DNA of 64,000 nucleotides from Pedobacter ureilyticus (GCF_005925345.1 NZ_SSHJ01000013.1:1-64000), one strand, 5' to 3'. Positions 19,101-28,150 are shown, counted from the stretch's first letter. The notes: generated by a model not told the origin, from the letters alone. Numbers and translations are program-made.

Positions 19101-19295
19101 TCTGGGCCATCGGCGCAAGGTAACCACAGCATTAGTATTGGTGCAGCTGGTGGTATGGTCTCGGGCGTAATTTTAGGCTTGTTCATCATTCCGGTGCTGT
19201 TTATCATCTTCCAATATTTACAAGAAAAAGTAACAGGTGTGCCCTTGGCTGTAACTAACGCACAGGCAGCACACGAACATCAAGAAAACCATTAA
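16113..19295 (+). CDS. RND multidrug efflux pump subunit (HAE1, AcrB-like)
   Basis: 1060 residues, normal for HAE1 pumps. It begins MFKIFIQRPVLATVISI, the typical first transmembrane helix. Two periplasmic loops alternate with helix bundles, and the proton-relay aspartate pair is present in helix 4 (GIVVDDAIVVVEAVH). The C-terminal half has the matching LLAKNAILIIEFAAQ helix. It is a proton-driven exporter of drugs, bile salts or solvents; the substrates cannot be told. It is sandwiched between adaptor and outer-membrane channel genes with 10-base gaps on each side. Confidence 0.97.
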   Translation: MFKIFIQRPVLATVISILLVILGVLGLTKLPLQQFPDIAPPSVLVTAVYPGANAETVLRSVAPSIEESINGVENMTYMSSTASNDGSLAITVFFKLGTNADQAAVNVQNRVAQATSQLPAEVVQQGITTAKQQNSFIMAIGMFTEDEAKYDQTFVANYAQINIIPEIKRIPGVGAASIFGGVKDYSMRVWLNPTQMATYKVTPNEVMGAIQDKSLEAAPGKFGERSNEVFEYVIKYKGKLTKPEEYENIAIRTNADGSILRLKDVARVELGAYSYNSLTRLNGQKGIVIGVIQLAGSNSNDIQIAINKLLEKAAKDFPKGIKHNVFYSTKVALDQSIDQVIHTLIEAFLLVFIVVFIFLQDFRSTLIPAIAVPVAILGTFFFMQLFGFSINLLTLFALILAIGIVVDDAIVVVEAVHAKMEHKHLSPKAATHEAMSEITGAIISITLVMAAVFLPVGFMEGSTGLFYRQFAFTLAIAIVISAVNALTLSPALAALFLKDNHSATADEQPVKKGFKEKFFNGFNSSFNSLTKRYVNSLKFLIKNRWLSLGGLTLITLATIWMVKTTPSGFIPTEDQGFIAISVSTPSGTSLDGTQKVMTEAENILGKLDASRFVTAISGFNLLTNSTSPSSAVVFVLLKPTEERGKVKNIDEIMNQVRGALGAISGGSFFVFSFPTVPGFSNVEALDMVLQDKTGGKLDKFSGISQQFIGELMKQPAIAVAFTSFKADYPQLELDINQEKADQLGVNVKDILQTMQAYFGSAQASDFNRFGKYYRVIVQADIADRADPASIDRVFVKNKSGEMVPINTLVSLRRIYGSETASRYNLFNSISINAIPKPGFSSGDAIKAIEEVAAKQLPAGYSYEFSGQTREEISSGGQSAVIFMLCLVFIYFLLAAQYESYLLPLGVILSIPVGVFGVFAAIGFAGIANNIYVQVALVMLIGLLAKNAILIIEFAAQRRRAGKPLVAAALEAAKLRLRPIIMTSLAFVVGLVPMMFASGPSAQGNHSISIGAAGGMVSGVILGLFIIPVLFIIFQYLQEKVTGVPLAVTNAQAAHEHQENH

Positions 19296-19305
19296 GCATA
19301 TCAAA

Positions 19306-20715
19306 ATGAAATCTTATATATATAGTTTTTTTATCCTATTACTTCTTGGGAGCTACGGTTGTAGCATCCCGAGGAGTGTAATTAATCCAATTCAGGATAC
19401 GCCCTCACAATATAGAGGCTTGGCTAATGCAGATACATCGAGCATCGGTAAACTTCCAATAAAAGATTTTTTCGCCAATCAATCTATTAAACAGTTATTA
19501 GATAGTGCTATTGAGCGAAATATTGATTTGCAGATTGCGCTGAAGAATATTGATGCAGCTAATTTGTTGTTAAAGCGAGCCAGAATGGGCAACTTGCCGC
19601 AGTTAAACTTACAAGTTACCGCTAACTCTAGCCGCCCTTCGGAGAATAGTTTGAATGGTCTTAGCGCCTCGCAGTTCTTAAGAACCAGTCATATCGAAGA
19701 CTTTAATGCAAACTTGGCGTTAACTTGGGAGGCCGATATTTGGGGAAAGATTAGCAAACAGAAAGAAGCTGCTTATGCTACTTATCTGCAAACAGAAGAA
19801 GCTAAAAAAGCAGTGCAAACCCGCGTAGTTGCTATGGTAGCCACAGGTTTTTACCAATTGTTGTTATTAGATGCGCAGTTAGTTATTGCTAAAAAAAATG
19901 TACTGCTTACAGATAGCACCTTAAAAATGGTAAGTAAACAGTTTGATGCCGGACAGGTAACTTTATTGGCTGTGCAACAAACCGAGGCGCAATTGCTTAG
20001 TGCCAGTCAGCTCATTCCGCAGCTTACGCAGGCCATAAGCGTTCAGGAAAATGCGTTAAGCGAGCTAACCGGGAAATTTCCAACGGCTATAGAACGCAAA
20101 ACGACATTGGCAGAATTAGAAATTCCGACGCAATTAGCTGTAGGTGTGCCTGCAACCTTGTTAGCGGTAAGACCCGATGTAAGAAGTGTAGAGTTGGGTT
20201 TAAAAATTGCCAATGCCAAAGTTGGCGTGGCTAATGCGAGCATGTATCCATCATTAACCATAACTGCTACTGGCGGCTTAAACTCTTTTAAAGCTAGCAA
20301 CTGGTTTAATATTCCGGCATCGTTATTTGGTGTGGTTGGTGGGGGTATCGTGCAGCCCATTTTCAATCGCAGAGAACTAAGAACCCAATTTGAGCTGGCG
20401 AAAGTAGAACGCGAGAAATCGGTGTTGTTGTTTAGGCAATCGGTAATACAGGCCGTGGTAGAGGTGGCAAACGAGCAATCTAAATTGGAAAACTTGCAAA
20501 CCGAATTTGGCATTGCCCAAAATAGAGTGAAAACTTTGAAATCGGCAGTAAAAAATGCCGATTTGTTGTTTAAAAGCGGCATGGCTAATTACCTCGAAGT
20601 AATTACAGCTCAATCTAATCTATTACAGGGCGAACTAGACCTAGCGAGTTTAAAAACAGCTCAGCTAAATGCAAGCGTAGGTTTATACCGGGCATTGGGT
20701 GGCGGATGGCAATGA
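19306..20715 (+). CDS. Outer-membrane efflux channel lipoprotein (NodT/TolC type)
   Basis: 469 residues. The signal peptide ends in a lipobox (LLGSYGC, Cys ~19). The rest shows the duplicated OEP repeat: long Gln/Ala-rich helices, LTWEADIWGKISKQKEAA in the first half and the linker VGVPATLLAVRPDVRSVE before the second repeat, as in OprM/NodT factors. It forms the outer-membrane exit of the preceding adaptor-pump pair. Last gene of the operon; no clear terminator follows. Confidence 0.95.
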   Translation: MKSYIYSFFILLLLGSYGCSIPRSVINPIQDTPSQYRGLANADTSSIGKLPIKDFFANQSIKQLLDSAIERNIDLQIALKNIDAANLLLKRARMGNLPQLNLQVTANSSRPSENSLNGLSASQFLRTSHIEDFNANLALTWEADIWGKISKQKEAAYATYLQTEEAKKAVQTRVVAMVATGFYQLLLLDAQLVIAKKNVLLTDSTLKMVSKQFDAGQVTLLAVQQTEAQLLSASQLIPQLTQAISVQENALSELTGKFPTAIERKTTLAELEIPTQLAVGVPATLLAVRPDVRSVELGLKIANAKVGVANASMYPSLTITATGGLNSFKASNWFNIPASLFGVVGGGIVQPIFNRRELRTQFELAKVEREKSVLLFRQSVIQAVVEVANEQSKLENLQTEFGIAQNRVKTLKSAVKNADLLFKSGMANYLEVITAQSNLLQGELDLASLKTAQLNASVGLYRALGGGWQ

Positions 20716-20933
20716 TATTCGCTCTCTAATATATTGCATCAGTAGCTGGCAGAACCAAGATAAATGATTTTTTTTTGCGACAGCACTAGCCGAAAAACCG
20801 GAATAAGACTTTTTTGTGTAAAGTATTTTTAAATGGAGATGTGTAAATGCATTGTTGTTGCGTTAATAATTGCGAATTATAATAAAACACTGTAACTTGC
20901 CGTTTCTTAACAACTTAATTTATAATTACACAA

Positions 20934-22475
20934 ATGAATAAAAATCAAATTAGAAGCCTAGTTGCCTTAGCATTATTGGCAGCTGGTCCTTTGTTTACGT
21001 CTGCCCAATCGCAAAAGAAAAACTGGTATAACTTAGATTTAAAGGCTGATAGCGTTTTCGGCATCAGTACCGAAAAAGCATATAATGAACTTTTAAAAGG
21101 TAAGAAATCTACTACAGTAATTGTTGGTATTTTAGATAGTGGTGTTGATGGTGTTCACGAAGATTTGAAATCTGTAATGTGGGTGAACAAAAAAGAGAAA
21201 GCGGGCAACGGTAAAGACGATGACAAAAATGGTTACATTGATGATGTAAACGGTTGGAGCTTTTTAGGTGGTAAAGATGGCAACGTAAACCAGGAGACTT
21301 TGGAGCTAACTCGTTTAATTCGTAGAGATGCAGCTCGTTTTGCAAACACTACAGAAGAGAACGTATCTGCTAAAGACAGACCGGCTTTTGAGGCTTATCT
21401 AGCCATGAAAAAGGATTTTGATAAAGGTTTGGCGGAAGCCAAAACTGGTCTGCAAAGGTTCGAGACGGTTAAGAATGCTGTAGAATCAATTGCCAAAAAA
21501 ATAGGTAAAGAAAACCCAACCGTAGAGGATGTCAAAAATTTTGAAGCAGAAGGACAGATTGAAAATAGTATTAAAAATACTTTGATTAGAGCCTTGGCTA
21601 ACATGGATTATAAAACTTTTTATGATACCCAGATTAAACCAGGTTACAACCATTTTTATGATCAAGTAAATTACAATTACAATTTAACTTTTAACCCTCG
21701 TAATATCGTTGGCGATAACGAAAACAATGACAACGAACGTATTTATGGAAATGTTGATTCTAAAGGTCCAGATCCTTCTCACGGTACGCACGTAGCAGGT
21801 ATTGTTGGCGCTGATAGAAATAATGATTTAGGTATTAAAGGTGTTGCAGACAATGTATTATTGATGGCGGTACGTAACGTGCCTAACGGCGATGAGCGTG
21901 ATAAAGACGTAGCCAACGCCATTCGTTACGCAGTTGATAACGGTGCAAAAGTATTGAACATGAGCTTTGGTAAAGCTTACTCATGGGATAAAAAAGTAGT
22001 GGATGATGCAGTGAAATACGCCATTAGTAAGGATGTATTATTGGTGCACGCAGCTGGTAACGACAACAAAAACTTGGACGTCGAGACCAACTTCCCTACT
22101 AACAAATATGAAGATGGAACCTTAGCAGATGCTTGGTTAACTGTGGGTGCATCAACTCCGTTTAACGATAAAAGATTGAAGGCTTCTTTTTCTAACTACG
22201 GAAAAACAACGGTAGATGTGTTTGCCCCTGGTTTTGGTATTTATTCTACTTATCCAGATCAAAAATATCAAGATAATAACGGTACAAGTATGGCGTCGCC
22301 AGTGGTTGCAGGCTTAGCAGCTTTGATCCGTTCTTACTATCCAAAGTTAAAGGCTACACAAGTAAAAGAAATCATCATGAAATCTGTAGAAAAAGCAGAT
22401 GCTTTAACAGATATTTCGGTTACTGGTGGTGTGGTTAACGCATATAACGCATTAAAATTAGCTGCAACTTATTAA
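20934..22475 (+). CDS. Subtilisin-like serine protease (S8), exported
   Basis: 513 residues with a signal peptide (1-24). The catalytic triad is visible: Asp68 in GILDSGVDG, His283 in PSHGTHVAG and Ser452 in GTSMASP; the oxyanion Asn lies in VHAAGNDN. The gap between Asp and His (~215 residues) is much longer than in classical subtilisins because of a Lys/Glu-rich helical insertion (~125-265). This insertion is known in Bacteroidota S8 proteins. There is no T9SS tail, so it is probably periplasmic or outer-membrane associated. A weak promoter candidate (ATTG 20869, TAACTTGC 20893) lies upstream. Confidence 0.93.
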   Translation: MNKNQIRSLVALALLAAGPLFTSAQSQKKNWYNLDLKADSVFGISTEKAYNELLKGKKSTTVIVGILDSGVDGVHEDLKSVMWVNKKEKAGNGKDDDKNGYIDDVNGWSFLGGKDGNVNQETLELTRLIRRDAARFANTTEENVSAKDRPAFEAYLAMKKDFDKGLAEAKTGLQRFETVKNAVESIAKKIGKENPTVEDVKNFEAEGQIENSIKNTLIRALANMDYKTFYDTQIKPGYNHFYDQVNYNYNLTFNPRNIVGDNENNDNERIYGNVDSKGPDPSHGTHVAGIVGADRNNDLGIKGVADNVLLMAVRNVPNGDERDKDVANAIRYAVDNGAKVLNMSFGKAYSWDKKVVDDAVKYAISKDVLLVHAAGNDNKNLDVETNFPTNKYEDGTLADAWLTVGASTPFNDKRLKASFSNYGKTTVDVFAPGFGIYSTYPDQKYQDNNGTSMASPVVAGLAALIRSYYPKLKATQVKEIIMKSVEKADALTDISVTGGVVNAYNALKLAATY

Positions 22476-22530
22476 TAAGTGAAAAGTTAAAAGAGGCAGA
22501 AGTAAAAAATTACGAGTTGCCACACATGAG

Positions 22531-22571
22531 AAAGCCTAGGTTGAATTGTCAATCTGGGCTTTTTGTTTTTT
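22531..22571 (+). terminator. Terminator after the S8 protease
   Basis: AAAGCCTAGGTTGA and TCAATCTGGGCTTT pair completely if G-U wobbles are allowed, followed by a T-rich tract. Confidence 0.8.
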
Positions 22572-22575
22572 CTTG

Positions 22576-22623
22576 CCGTCATTGAGAGGCACTAAGCTAT
22601 CTATAAAGCAACGGGAATGACGG
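22576..22623. repeat. Small CCGTCATT hairpin element
   Basis: CCGTCATT (22576-22583) and AATGACGG (22616-22623) are inverted. This is a short, degenerate member of the CGTCATTTCGA hairpin family seen at 51259, 59974 and possibly 28784. Confidence 0.55.
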
Positions 22624-22635
22624 GAAATTTAGATG

Positions 22636-22929
22636 CTAAGCCAAAGCCTGATAAATTTCGGCGTAAAGTAAACCGCTACCGCCGCCGTAATGCTTTACAA
22701 TTGGAGTTTGGACATTAAGTTTTTGAATGTGAAGGTTCAATACATCTTCATGTTCTTGGCTAATTCCCGAACCGATTAATATTACATCAAATTTAATTGC
22801 ATAGCAACGTTCTAGTGCATCGTTTAAAGATAATGCAGTTGTTGCATGCCAATCTTCCATTTTGTCTATTAAGCGGGCTATCGTTTCTGCAATAGGTTGG
22901 TTTGTGCAAATTATTAAGATGTTTATCAT
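22636..22929 (-). CDS. Small receiver-like protein lacking the phospho-Asp
   Basis: 97 residues. The alternating pattern MINILIICTN, ETIARLIDKM, FDVILIGSGIS and TPIVKHYGGG follows the beta-alpha order of a receiver domain. The acidic pocket is missing and the position of the phosphoacceptor is Gly53. It may be a degenerate receiver acting without phosphorylation, or an unrelated Rossmann-like protein. It lies alone between the S8 terminator and an inverted repeat. Confidence 0.6.
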   Translation of the reverse strand: MINILIICTNQPIAETIARLIDKMEDWHATTALSLNDALERCYAIKFDVILIGSGISQEHEDVLNLHIQKLNVQTPIVKHYGGGSGLLYAEIYQALA

Positions 22930-22944
22930 TTGCTTTTATATTTT

Positions 22945-23009
22945 AGCCACAGGTGTACAAATTTTTAGAACATTTATTCTAATTGATTTTTATCCGTGCA
23001 TCTGTGGCT
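22945..23009. repeat. Inverted repeat, AGCCACAG family
   Basis: AGCCACAGGTGTACAAAT (22945-22962) and ATCCGTGCATCTGTGGCT (22992-23009) pair with a few mismatches. They sit between the receiver-like gene and the pirin gene. Confidence 0.7.
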
Positions 23010-23018
23010 TAATTGAAC

Positions 23019-23732
23019 TTAAAATTGCATTGGAACTTCCATCACTAAAAACTCCGCATCGGTACTGGCGGTAATTTCAAACTGATCGGTATCCCAAATT
23101 CCAAAGCCATCCCTCGTGTCAACGTCTTGTCCATTTACTTTAATGCTTCCTTTAAGTACGAAAACGTAGGCACCGTTTCCTTCTTTGTGCAGTTGGTAGG
23201 TTTTTGTAGTTGCGGCATCAAACCTCGCCATGTTAAACCAAGCATCTTGGTAAATCCATACGCCAGCATCATCAGCATTTGGCGAAAGCACCTGTACGAA
23301 CTCGTTTCTAGTTGTTGCGTCAATAGTGATTTGATCGTAACGAGGCTCCACATTTCTTTTATTTGGAAACACCCAGATTTGTAGAAATTTTGCAGGATTT
23401 GCTGCATCAGGATTATACTCTGAGTGGTAAACACCGGTTCCAGCGCTCATCACCTGTATTTCTCCAGATTGGATTGTGGCAGTAGTTCCCAAACTATCTT
23501 TATGTTGTAGCGCTCCTTCCAATGGGATAGAGATAATTTCCATGTTGTCATGAGGATGCTCTCCAAATCCCATTCCACCGGTTACGAAATCGTCATTTAA
23601 AACCCTTAATGCACCAAAGTTGATGCGCTCTGGGTTGTAATATCCAGCAAAGCTGAAAGAGTGAAAGCTTTTTAACCAGCCATGATCTGCTGCTCCGCGA
23701 GTGTTGGCTGTGTGTAATACGGTCTGTGCCAT
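23019..23732 (-). CDS. Pirin family protein (bicupin)
   Basis: 237 residues. The N-terminal cupin carries the family motif FHSFSFAGYYNPERINFG, the metal-binding segment GFGEHPHDNMEIIS and GTGVYHSEYN; the second cupin is the YhaK-type C-terminal half. Pirin-like proteins are cytoplasmic metal-dependent cupins, some acting as quercetinases; the physiological role is uncertain. The start has an unusually good ribosome site (AAAGGAG, 8 bases before ATG). Another, distant pirin is at 57163. Confidence 0.92.
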   Translation of the reverse strand: MAQTVLHTANTRGAADHGWLKSFHSFSFAGYYNPERINFGALRVLNDDFVTGGMGFGEHPHDNMEIISIPLEGALQHKDSLGTTATIQSGEIQVMSAGTGVYHSEYNPDAANPAKFLQIWVFPNKRNVEPRYDQITIDATTRNEFVQVLSPNADDAGVWIYQDAWFNMARFDAATTKTYQLHKEGNGAYVFVLKGSIKVNGQDVDTRDGFGIWDTDQFEITASTDAEFLVMEVPMQF

Positions 23733-23740
23733 AATTTTTT

Positions 23741-23762
23741 CTCCTTTGTTGATACAAATTTA
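23741..23762 (-). promoter_or_regulatory. Pirin -7 box and Shine-Dalgarno
   Basis: TAAATTTG (23755-23762, minus strand) matches TAnnTTTG exactly. It is followed by AAAGGAG (23741-23747). The upstream -33 box is poor (TTTC). Confidence 0.55.
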
Positions 23763-23807
23763 CGACGCTATTTTGTGAAAGAAATTGATGTAAGATAAGA
23801 AAGTTAG

Positions 23808-23940
<133 letters not shown>

Positions 23941-24111
23941 TGAAAAAATGGGCTTACAAGTTACGAATATTTTGAGGGAGTGACTAAACCTTTTTTATGT
24001 TTTGCTTTTCTATTTAAACAATCAAACAATCAAACAATCAAAACTGTCTTGCAATCGTCATTCGTCAATCTAAAGTCGTAATTTGCAGAACCAAATAGAT
24101 AAATTAGTAAC

Positions 24112-25254
24112 ATGATTAATCGGGCTACTTACCAAGCGGCGCAAATTGTTGCACCTACTATAGAAACACATTTTGCAACGCATTTGGCAGAAGCGAGCGC
24201 CAAAGGCGAAATTGATTTGGCGCCACAGCCGCCTGCTCGCGTGGTAGAAGCCATATTGGATGCCGCTTTTTGGAGTAGTTTGCGAAAGGAAGAGGGACAT
24301 TCGCCGAAAATTTCCATCGCTTTTTTACCACCAGAACAAGCTATTAAACCGTTACTTTTTAAACAGAATTTACCTTTAAATCCTAATGTCCTTACTAAAT
24401 TGGCTCCAGGTGTAGAGCGTGGAGGTATCCATATTGGTGTATGGCATGATGGTTATGATTTGTATGTGTGGGGTACTACGTTAAATATTCCCAATTATTG
24501 TTTTGTGGTTGATGTTTCGGAGCCAGCATTATTGGTCGTAAAACATCGCCGCATGGCTGGTTTTGGCAAGTTTACCAATGTAGCCGTTTTAAAAGGCGAT
24601 CAGATTAAAATTGTAAATGAAAATGCCCCAAAAACAGGCGAGTGCCCAAGCATTTTAATGTCGTTACTGGATTTAACTGCCGAAAGTTACTGGAGTGATA
24701 CGGCAAATATCCTGATCCAGTTATCTGTTTCAATGCGTGCCCACGGTAGGGGAGGTGCGGTGTTAATGGTGCCGCAAAATAATGATAATTGGCGGCAGTC
24801 TGTTATTCATCCTATTAGTTACGGTTTAACGCCATCTTTTAAAGGGTTGGCAGATTTGGTGCGCAGAGATAGAGAAGATGCCAGTGATATATTTTGGCAA
24901 ACTGCATTGAAACGCGAAATAGACCACTTGGCAGGTTTAACGGCAGTAGATGGAGCCACCGTAATTACCGATGAATACGAGTTATTGGCATTTGGCGCTA
25001 AAACGGGTAGGGCAAATAGCAGTGAGCATATTCAGCAAATTTCTTACACAGAACCCATAAACAATGCCGAACCGCTAGTAGTACATCCAGCTAAAATTGG
25101 CGGTACTAGGCATTTATCAGCAGCACAGTTTATTTTTGACCAGCGTGATGCCTTGGCATTGGTTGCCTCTCAAGACGGACACTTTACGGTTTTCAGTTGG
25201 TCTAAATCTTTAAACATGGTGCAAGCGCAAAGAATAGATACGTTATTGTTGTAA
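24112..25254 (+). CDS. DAC-like putative nucleotide cyclase/sensor (DACNV type)
   Basis: 380 residues, no signal or membrane segment. The C-terminal third has the two diadenylate-cyclase signature motifs: DGATVI (residues 280-285) and GTRHLSAAQF (331-340), followed by ALVASQDGHFTVF, matching the DAC order DGA...GTRHRAA...SEDG. A further conserved-looking strand, MRAHGRGGAVLMVP, is at 208-221. The N-terminal ~200 residues resemble the sensor-type region called DACNV in DAC-associated proteins (from memory). DAC enzymes make c-di-AMP from ATP; here Leu replaces Arg in RHR, so activity or product may differ. It has no clear operon partners. Confidence 0.65.
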   Translation: MINRATYQAAQIVAPTIETHFATHLAEASAKGEIDLAPQPPARVVEAILDAAFWSSLRKEEGHSPKISIAFLPPEQAIKPLLFKQNLPLNPNVLTKLAPGVERGGIHIGVWHDGYDLYVWGTTLNIPNYCFVVDVSEPALLVVKHRRMAGFGKFTNVAVLKGDQIKIVNENAPKTGECPSILMSLLDLTAESYWSDTANILIQLSVSMRAHGRGGAVLMVPQNNDNWRQSVIHPISYGLTPSFKGLADLVRRDREDASDIFWQTALKREIDHLAGLTAVDGATVITDEYELLAFGAKTGRANSSEHIQQISYTEPINNAEPLVVHPAKIGGTRHLSAAQFIFDQRDALALVASQDGHFTVFSWSKSLNMVQAQRIDTLLL

Positions 25255-25255
25255 T

Positions 25256-25417
25256 TTAAGCTGTAACTACAGCCAAAACAATGGTAGTAACTAACATCAG
25301 CAGCATCACAATTCTATCTGCCATTACTCTTTGCTTATAGGTAGAAGGTTTAGCTACTTGCTTTTCACGAACTTGGTAAAATGATGGGGTTGCGGTTTGT
25401 TGAACATTTGCTATCAT
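25256..25417 (-). CDS. Small single-helix membrane protein
   Basis: 53 residues from the ATG at 25417, preceded by a strong AAGGAGG site (25425-25431), which decides this start over an upstream ATG. The N half is polar (QREKQVAKPSTYKQR type composition) and the C-terminal ~20 residues (IVMLLMLVTTIVLAVVTA) form one transmembrane helix. It is convergent with the DAC-like gene, whose stop lies one base away. Family unknown. Confidence 0.6.
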   Translation of the reverse strand: MIANVQQTATPSFYQVREKQVAKPSTYKQRVMADRIVMLLMLVTTIVLAVVTA

Positions 25418-25643
25418 GGCTTTTCCTCCTTTTATATTAAAATGCAAACAAAGACGAAGCCAAAAAGGTGTGGAAATGTGAATAAGTAATATTTTTTAAT
25501 CATTTTATAATGATTACGTATAAATCCCAAAACATAACGGGTGTTTATACCCGTTGGTATGGACGTTAAAATCAAATCCAAATAAGGGATTGCTAAAATA
25601 ACTGTAGTTTTTTCGAAACAGTTGCTGTTTATGTGTCTGTATT

Positions 25644-26882
25644 TTAGTTTCTTATTTGCCCGTCGCCAATTACCAACCATTTGTAGCTCGTTAATTCTTC
25701 TAAAGCCATTGGCCCACGGGCGTGAAGTTTTTGAGTGCTAATTCCAATTTCGGCACCTAAGCCAAATTGAGCACCGTCGGTAAAAGCTGTAGAAACATTG
25801 GCGTATACCGCTGCGGCATCAACTTGGTTTAAAAATAAAGTGATATTTGCGGCATCTTCAGAAATAATTGCTTCGCTATGTTTTGAACTATGTGCAGCAA
25901 TATGATCTAGGGCTTCATCAACATCCTTTACTACTTTTACTGCTAGTTTTAATGATAAAAATTCGGTGCCAAAATGTTCTGGGGTTGCTTGGTGCAATAA
26001 AGAACTTGGGTAGGTCTCTTTAAGTAAGGCGTAACTAGCATCATCTGCATAAAGTTCTACATTTTTTTCTGCCAAAGGCGATAAAAGCTTTGGGATGTCG
26101 TTTTTACGGTCTTGATGGATTAAAGCACAATCTAAAGCGTTACAAACACTTACCCTTCTGGTTTTTGCATTGGCGATGATTTGCTGGCCTTTTTCTAAAT
26201 TTCCAGTAGCATCAAAAAACGTGTGCACAATGCCTGCACCAGTTTCAATTACCGGAATTTTACTGTTTTTACGAACGTAATTGATCAAAGATTGGCTTCC
26301 CCTGGGTATCAACACATCTACAAAACCCACAGCATTTAACAAAGCTTCAGTGGCAGTTCTATCAGCTGGCAATAAGGTCAATACGTCTTTATTAATTTGA
26401 TGTTTCTCCAGCACTTCATGAATAACCTTAACTATCGCCAAGTTTGAAAATTCGGCATCACTTCCACCCTTTAAGATAGCCACGTTCCCAGTCTTAAAGC
26501 AAAGCGAAAATACATCTACCGTAACGTTAGGCCTGGCTTCGTAAATAACGCCAACCACACCCAAGGGCACACGTACTTTTTTAATGTTAAGGTTGTTTGG
26601 TAAAGTACGCTCATTAATTACATTACCTAACGGATTAGCCAAATTAACTACATTTTTAACATCATCGGCTATTGCCTTAATGCGTTCTGTAGTCAATTGC
26701 AAGCGGTCATATTTTGGGTCTGCTTTGTCCATTCTATCCAAATCTTTTTGGTTTTCGGTAAGGATAAAATCAGTGTTGGCAACTAATGCATGGGCTAAAC
26801 TAGTAAGCGCCAAATTAATGGTTTCGTTGTTTAACGAAATGATGTTTCTGGTAGCTTGTTTGGCTTGTTGAAAATGATTCAT
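25644..26882 (-). CDS. proA: Glutamate-5-semialdehyde dehydrogenase
   Basis: 412 residues. Second step of proline synthesis: NADPH reduction of glutamyl 5-phosphate. Visible are the aldehyde-dehydrogenase-type segments [16 protein letters not shown] and [11 protein letters not shown], and the nucleophile region [15 protein letters not shown]. The end [15 protein letters not shown] segment ([16 protein letters not shown]) is typical of ProA. It follows proB on the minus strand with a 74-base gap, forming a proBA operon. Confidence 0.96.
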   Translation of the reverse strand: MNHFQQAKQATRNIISLNNETINLALTSLAHALVANTDFILTENQKDLDRMDKADPKYDRLQLTTERIKAIADDVKNVVNLANPLGNVINERTLPNNLNIKKVRVPLGVVGVIYEARPNVTVDVFSLCFKTGNVAILKGGSDAEFSNLAIVKVIHEVLEKHQINKDVLTLLPADRTATEALLNAVGFVDVLIPRGSQSLINYVRKNSKIPVIETGAGIVHTFFDATGNLEKGQQIIANAKTRRVSVCNALDCALIHQDRKNDIPKLLSPLAEKNVELYADDASYALLKETYPSSLLHQATPEHFGTEFLSLKLAVKVVKDVDEALDHIAAHSSKHSEAIISEDAANITLFLNQVDAAAVYANVSTAFTDGAQFGLGAEIGISTQKLHARGPMALEELTSYKWLVIGDGQIRN

Positions 26883-26892
26883 TTTTGAGTGT

Positions 26893-26956
26893 TCAGGTAT
26901 CAGGTGTTAGGGATCAGTAATTATAAGTTGCCGACTTCGGACATCCGACTTTGGGA
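26893..26956. repeat. Degenerate word repeats in the proB-proA gap
   Basis: CAGGTATCAGGTGTTAGGG (26893-26911) belongs to a family also seen at 33823-33902. GACTTCGGACATCCGACTT (26933-26951) is a decayed version of the GGACTTC heptamer (complement of the 23808 array). Neither is coding. Confidence 0.6.
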
Positions 26957-28033
26957 CTATATAGCGTAAAAATAATCGTAATGCACTAGCGGTTTTTGGT
27001 TTTTTTGACCAATGCGTTCTTTGGCCTTATCAGAGCCATATTTGGCAATTCCCAATCCAATTAATTTTTCATTTTCATCTAAAATTTTAATGATATCTCC
27101 TTTTAAAAAATCGGCTTTAATAGCGATGATACCGATAGGCAATAAACTAGTGGCTTTGCCAGATGTAAGCACCTTTTTTGCACCCTCGTTAAGTTGTACT
27201 ACTCCTGTTGCCGCAGTTTCTGCATGGGCAATCCACTTCTTTTGGCCAGACTTAATCTTTTCGGCAACAAAGTGGGTATGTATGCTTTTTCCAGTTAACA
27301 AATTGGTAAGTACGTTATCGTTTTTACCATTGGTAATATGCACATTGATGCCCAATTTGGCAGTTTTTTGAGCAATGGTAGATTTGGTAATCATACCGCC
27401 ACGGCCAAATTGCGATTTGCCAGTATTCACAAAGTTGCTCAAATCGGTAATAGCGCCGGTTACTTTCTCAATTACTTTAGAGCTTTGCAGTTTAGGATCG
27501 CCGTCATAAATTCCGTTAACGTTAGATAGAATGAAAAGTGCGTCGGCATTCATCATGGCGGCAATTAATCCGGCAAGTTCGTCGTTGTCGGTAAACATTA
27601 GCTCTGTAACCGAAACCACGTCATTTTCATTTACTACCGGAATTACGCTGTTTTGTAACAAGATTTGCATACAGTTTTTCATGTTTAGGTAGTGTACGCG
27701 ATCTCGAAAATCTTCTTTGGTCACCAAAACTTGTGCACATTGAATGTGATGCTTTTCGAAAAAACTAGCATAGGTGTTAATTAGTTTTACTTGGCCAATT
27801 GCTGCTAATAACTGGCGGGTAGCTACTGCATCTTGTTTTTCGGAAACGCTAATTAAACTACGACCAGATGCCACTGCCCCAGAAGAGACTAAAATTACTT
27901 CGATACCTTTTTGTTTTATTGCAGCAAGCTGATCAACCAAATGCGCTATTCGATCATTATCTGGTAAACCGTTAGCTTGCGTAATTACGTTAGAACCTAT
28001 TTTAACAACTATTTTTTTGTACTGTAATGCCAT
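26957..28033 (-). CDS. proB: Glutamate 5-kinase
   Basis: 358 residues: an amino-acid kinase domain (KIVVKIGSNVIT, ILVSSGAVASGR, NENDVVSV, FGRGGMITK) and a C-terminal PUA-type domain (residues ~265-350). It commits glutamate to proline synthesis by phosphorylating it. It is upstream of proA in the same direction. No clear TAnnTTTG promoter was found between it and the 123-bp repeat array further upstream. Confidence 0.95.
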   Translation of the reverse strand: MALQYKKIVVKIGSNVITQANGLPDNDRIAHLVDQLAAIKQKGIEVILVSSGAVASGRSLISVSEKQDAVATRQLLAAIGQVKLINTYASFFEKHHIQCAQVLVTKEDFRDRVHYLNMKNCMQILLQNSVIPVVNENDVVSVTELMFTDNDELAGLIAAMMNADALFILSNVNGIYDGDPKLQSSKVIEKVTGAITDLSNFVNTGKSQFGRGGMITKSTIAQKTAKLGINVHITNGKNDNVLTNLLTGKSIHTHFVAEKIKSGQKKWIAHAETAATGVVQLNEGAKKVLTSGKATSLLPIGIIAIKADFLKGDIIKILDENEKLIGLGIAKYGSDKAKERIGQKNQKPLVHYDYFYAI

Positions 28034-28150
28034 TGCTATGTTTAGAACTGCTAATCTACCAAATAAGTAGTGTTTTTCATAAAATGGTTAGTTAGTTGTT
28101 GGCTGTTTGGTTTTTTGGGAGTTAAATTTCTTTGCGTTCTTCGCGTAACT

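Noticed and set aside
25536..25555. AACGGGT/ACCCGTT hairpin as terminator of proA
   Set aside because: A perfect 7-bp stem, but lies 90 bases past the stop codon and lacks a T tract on the minus strand; left out as unsupported.
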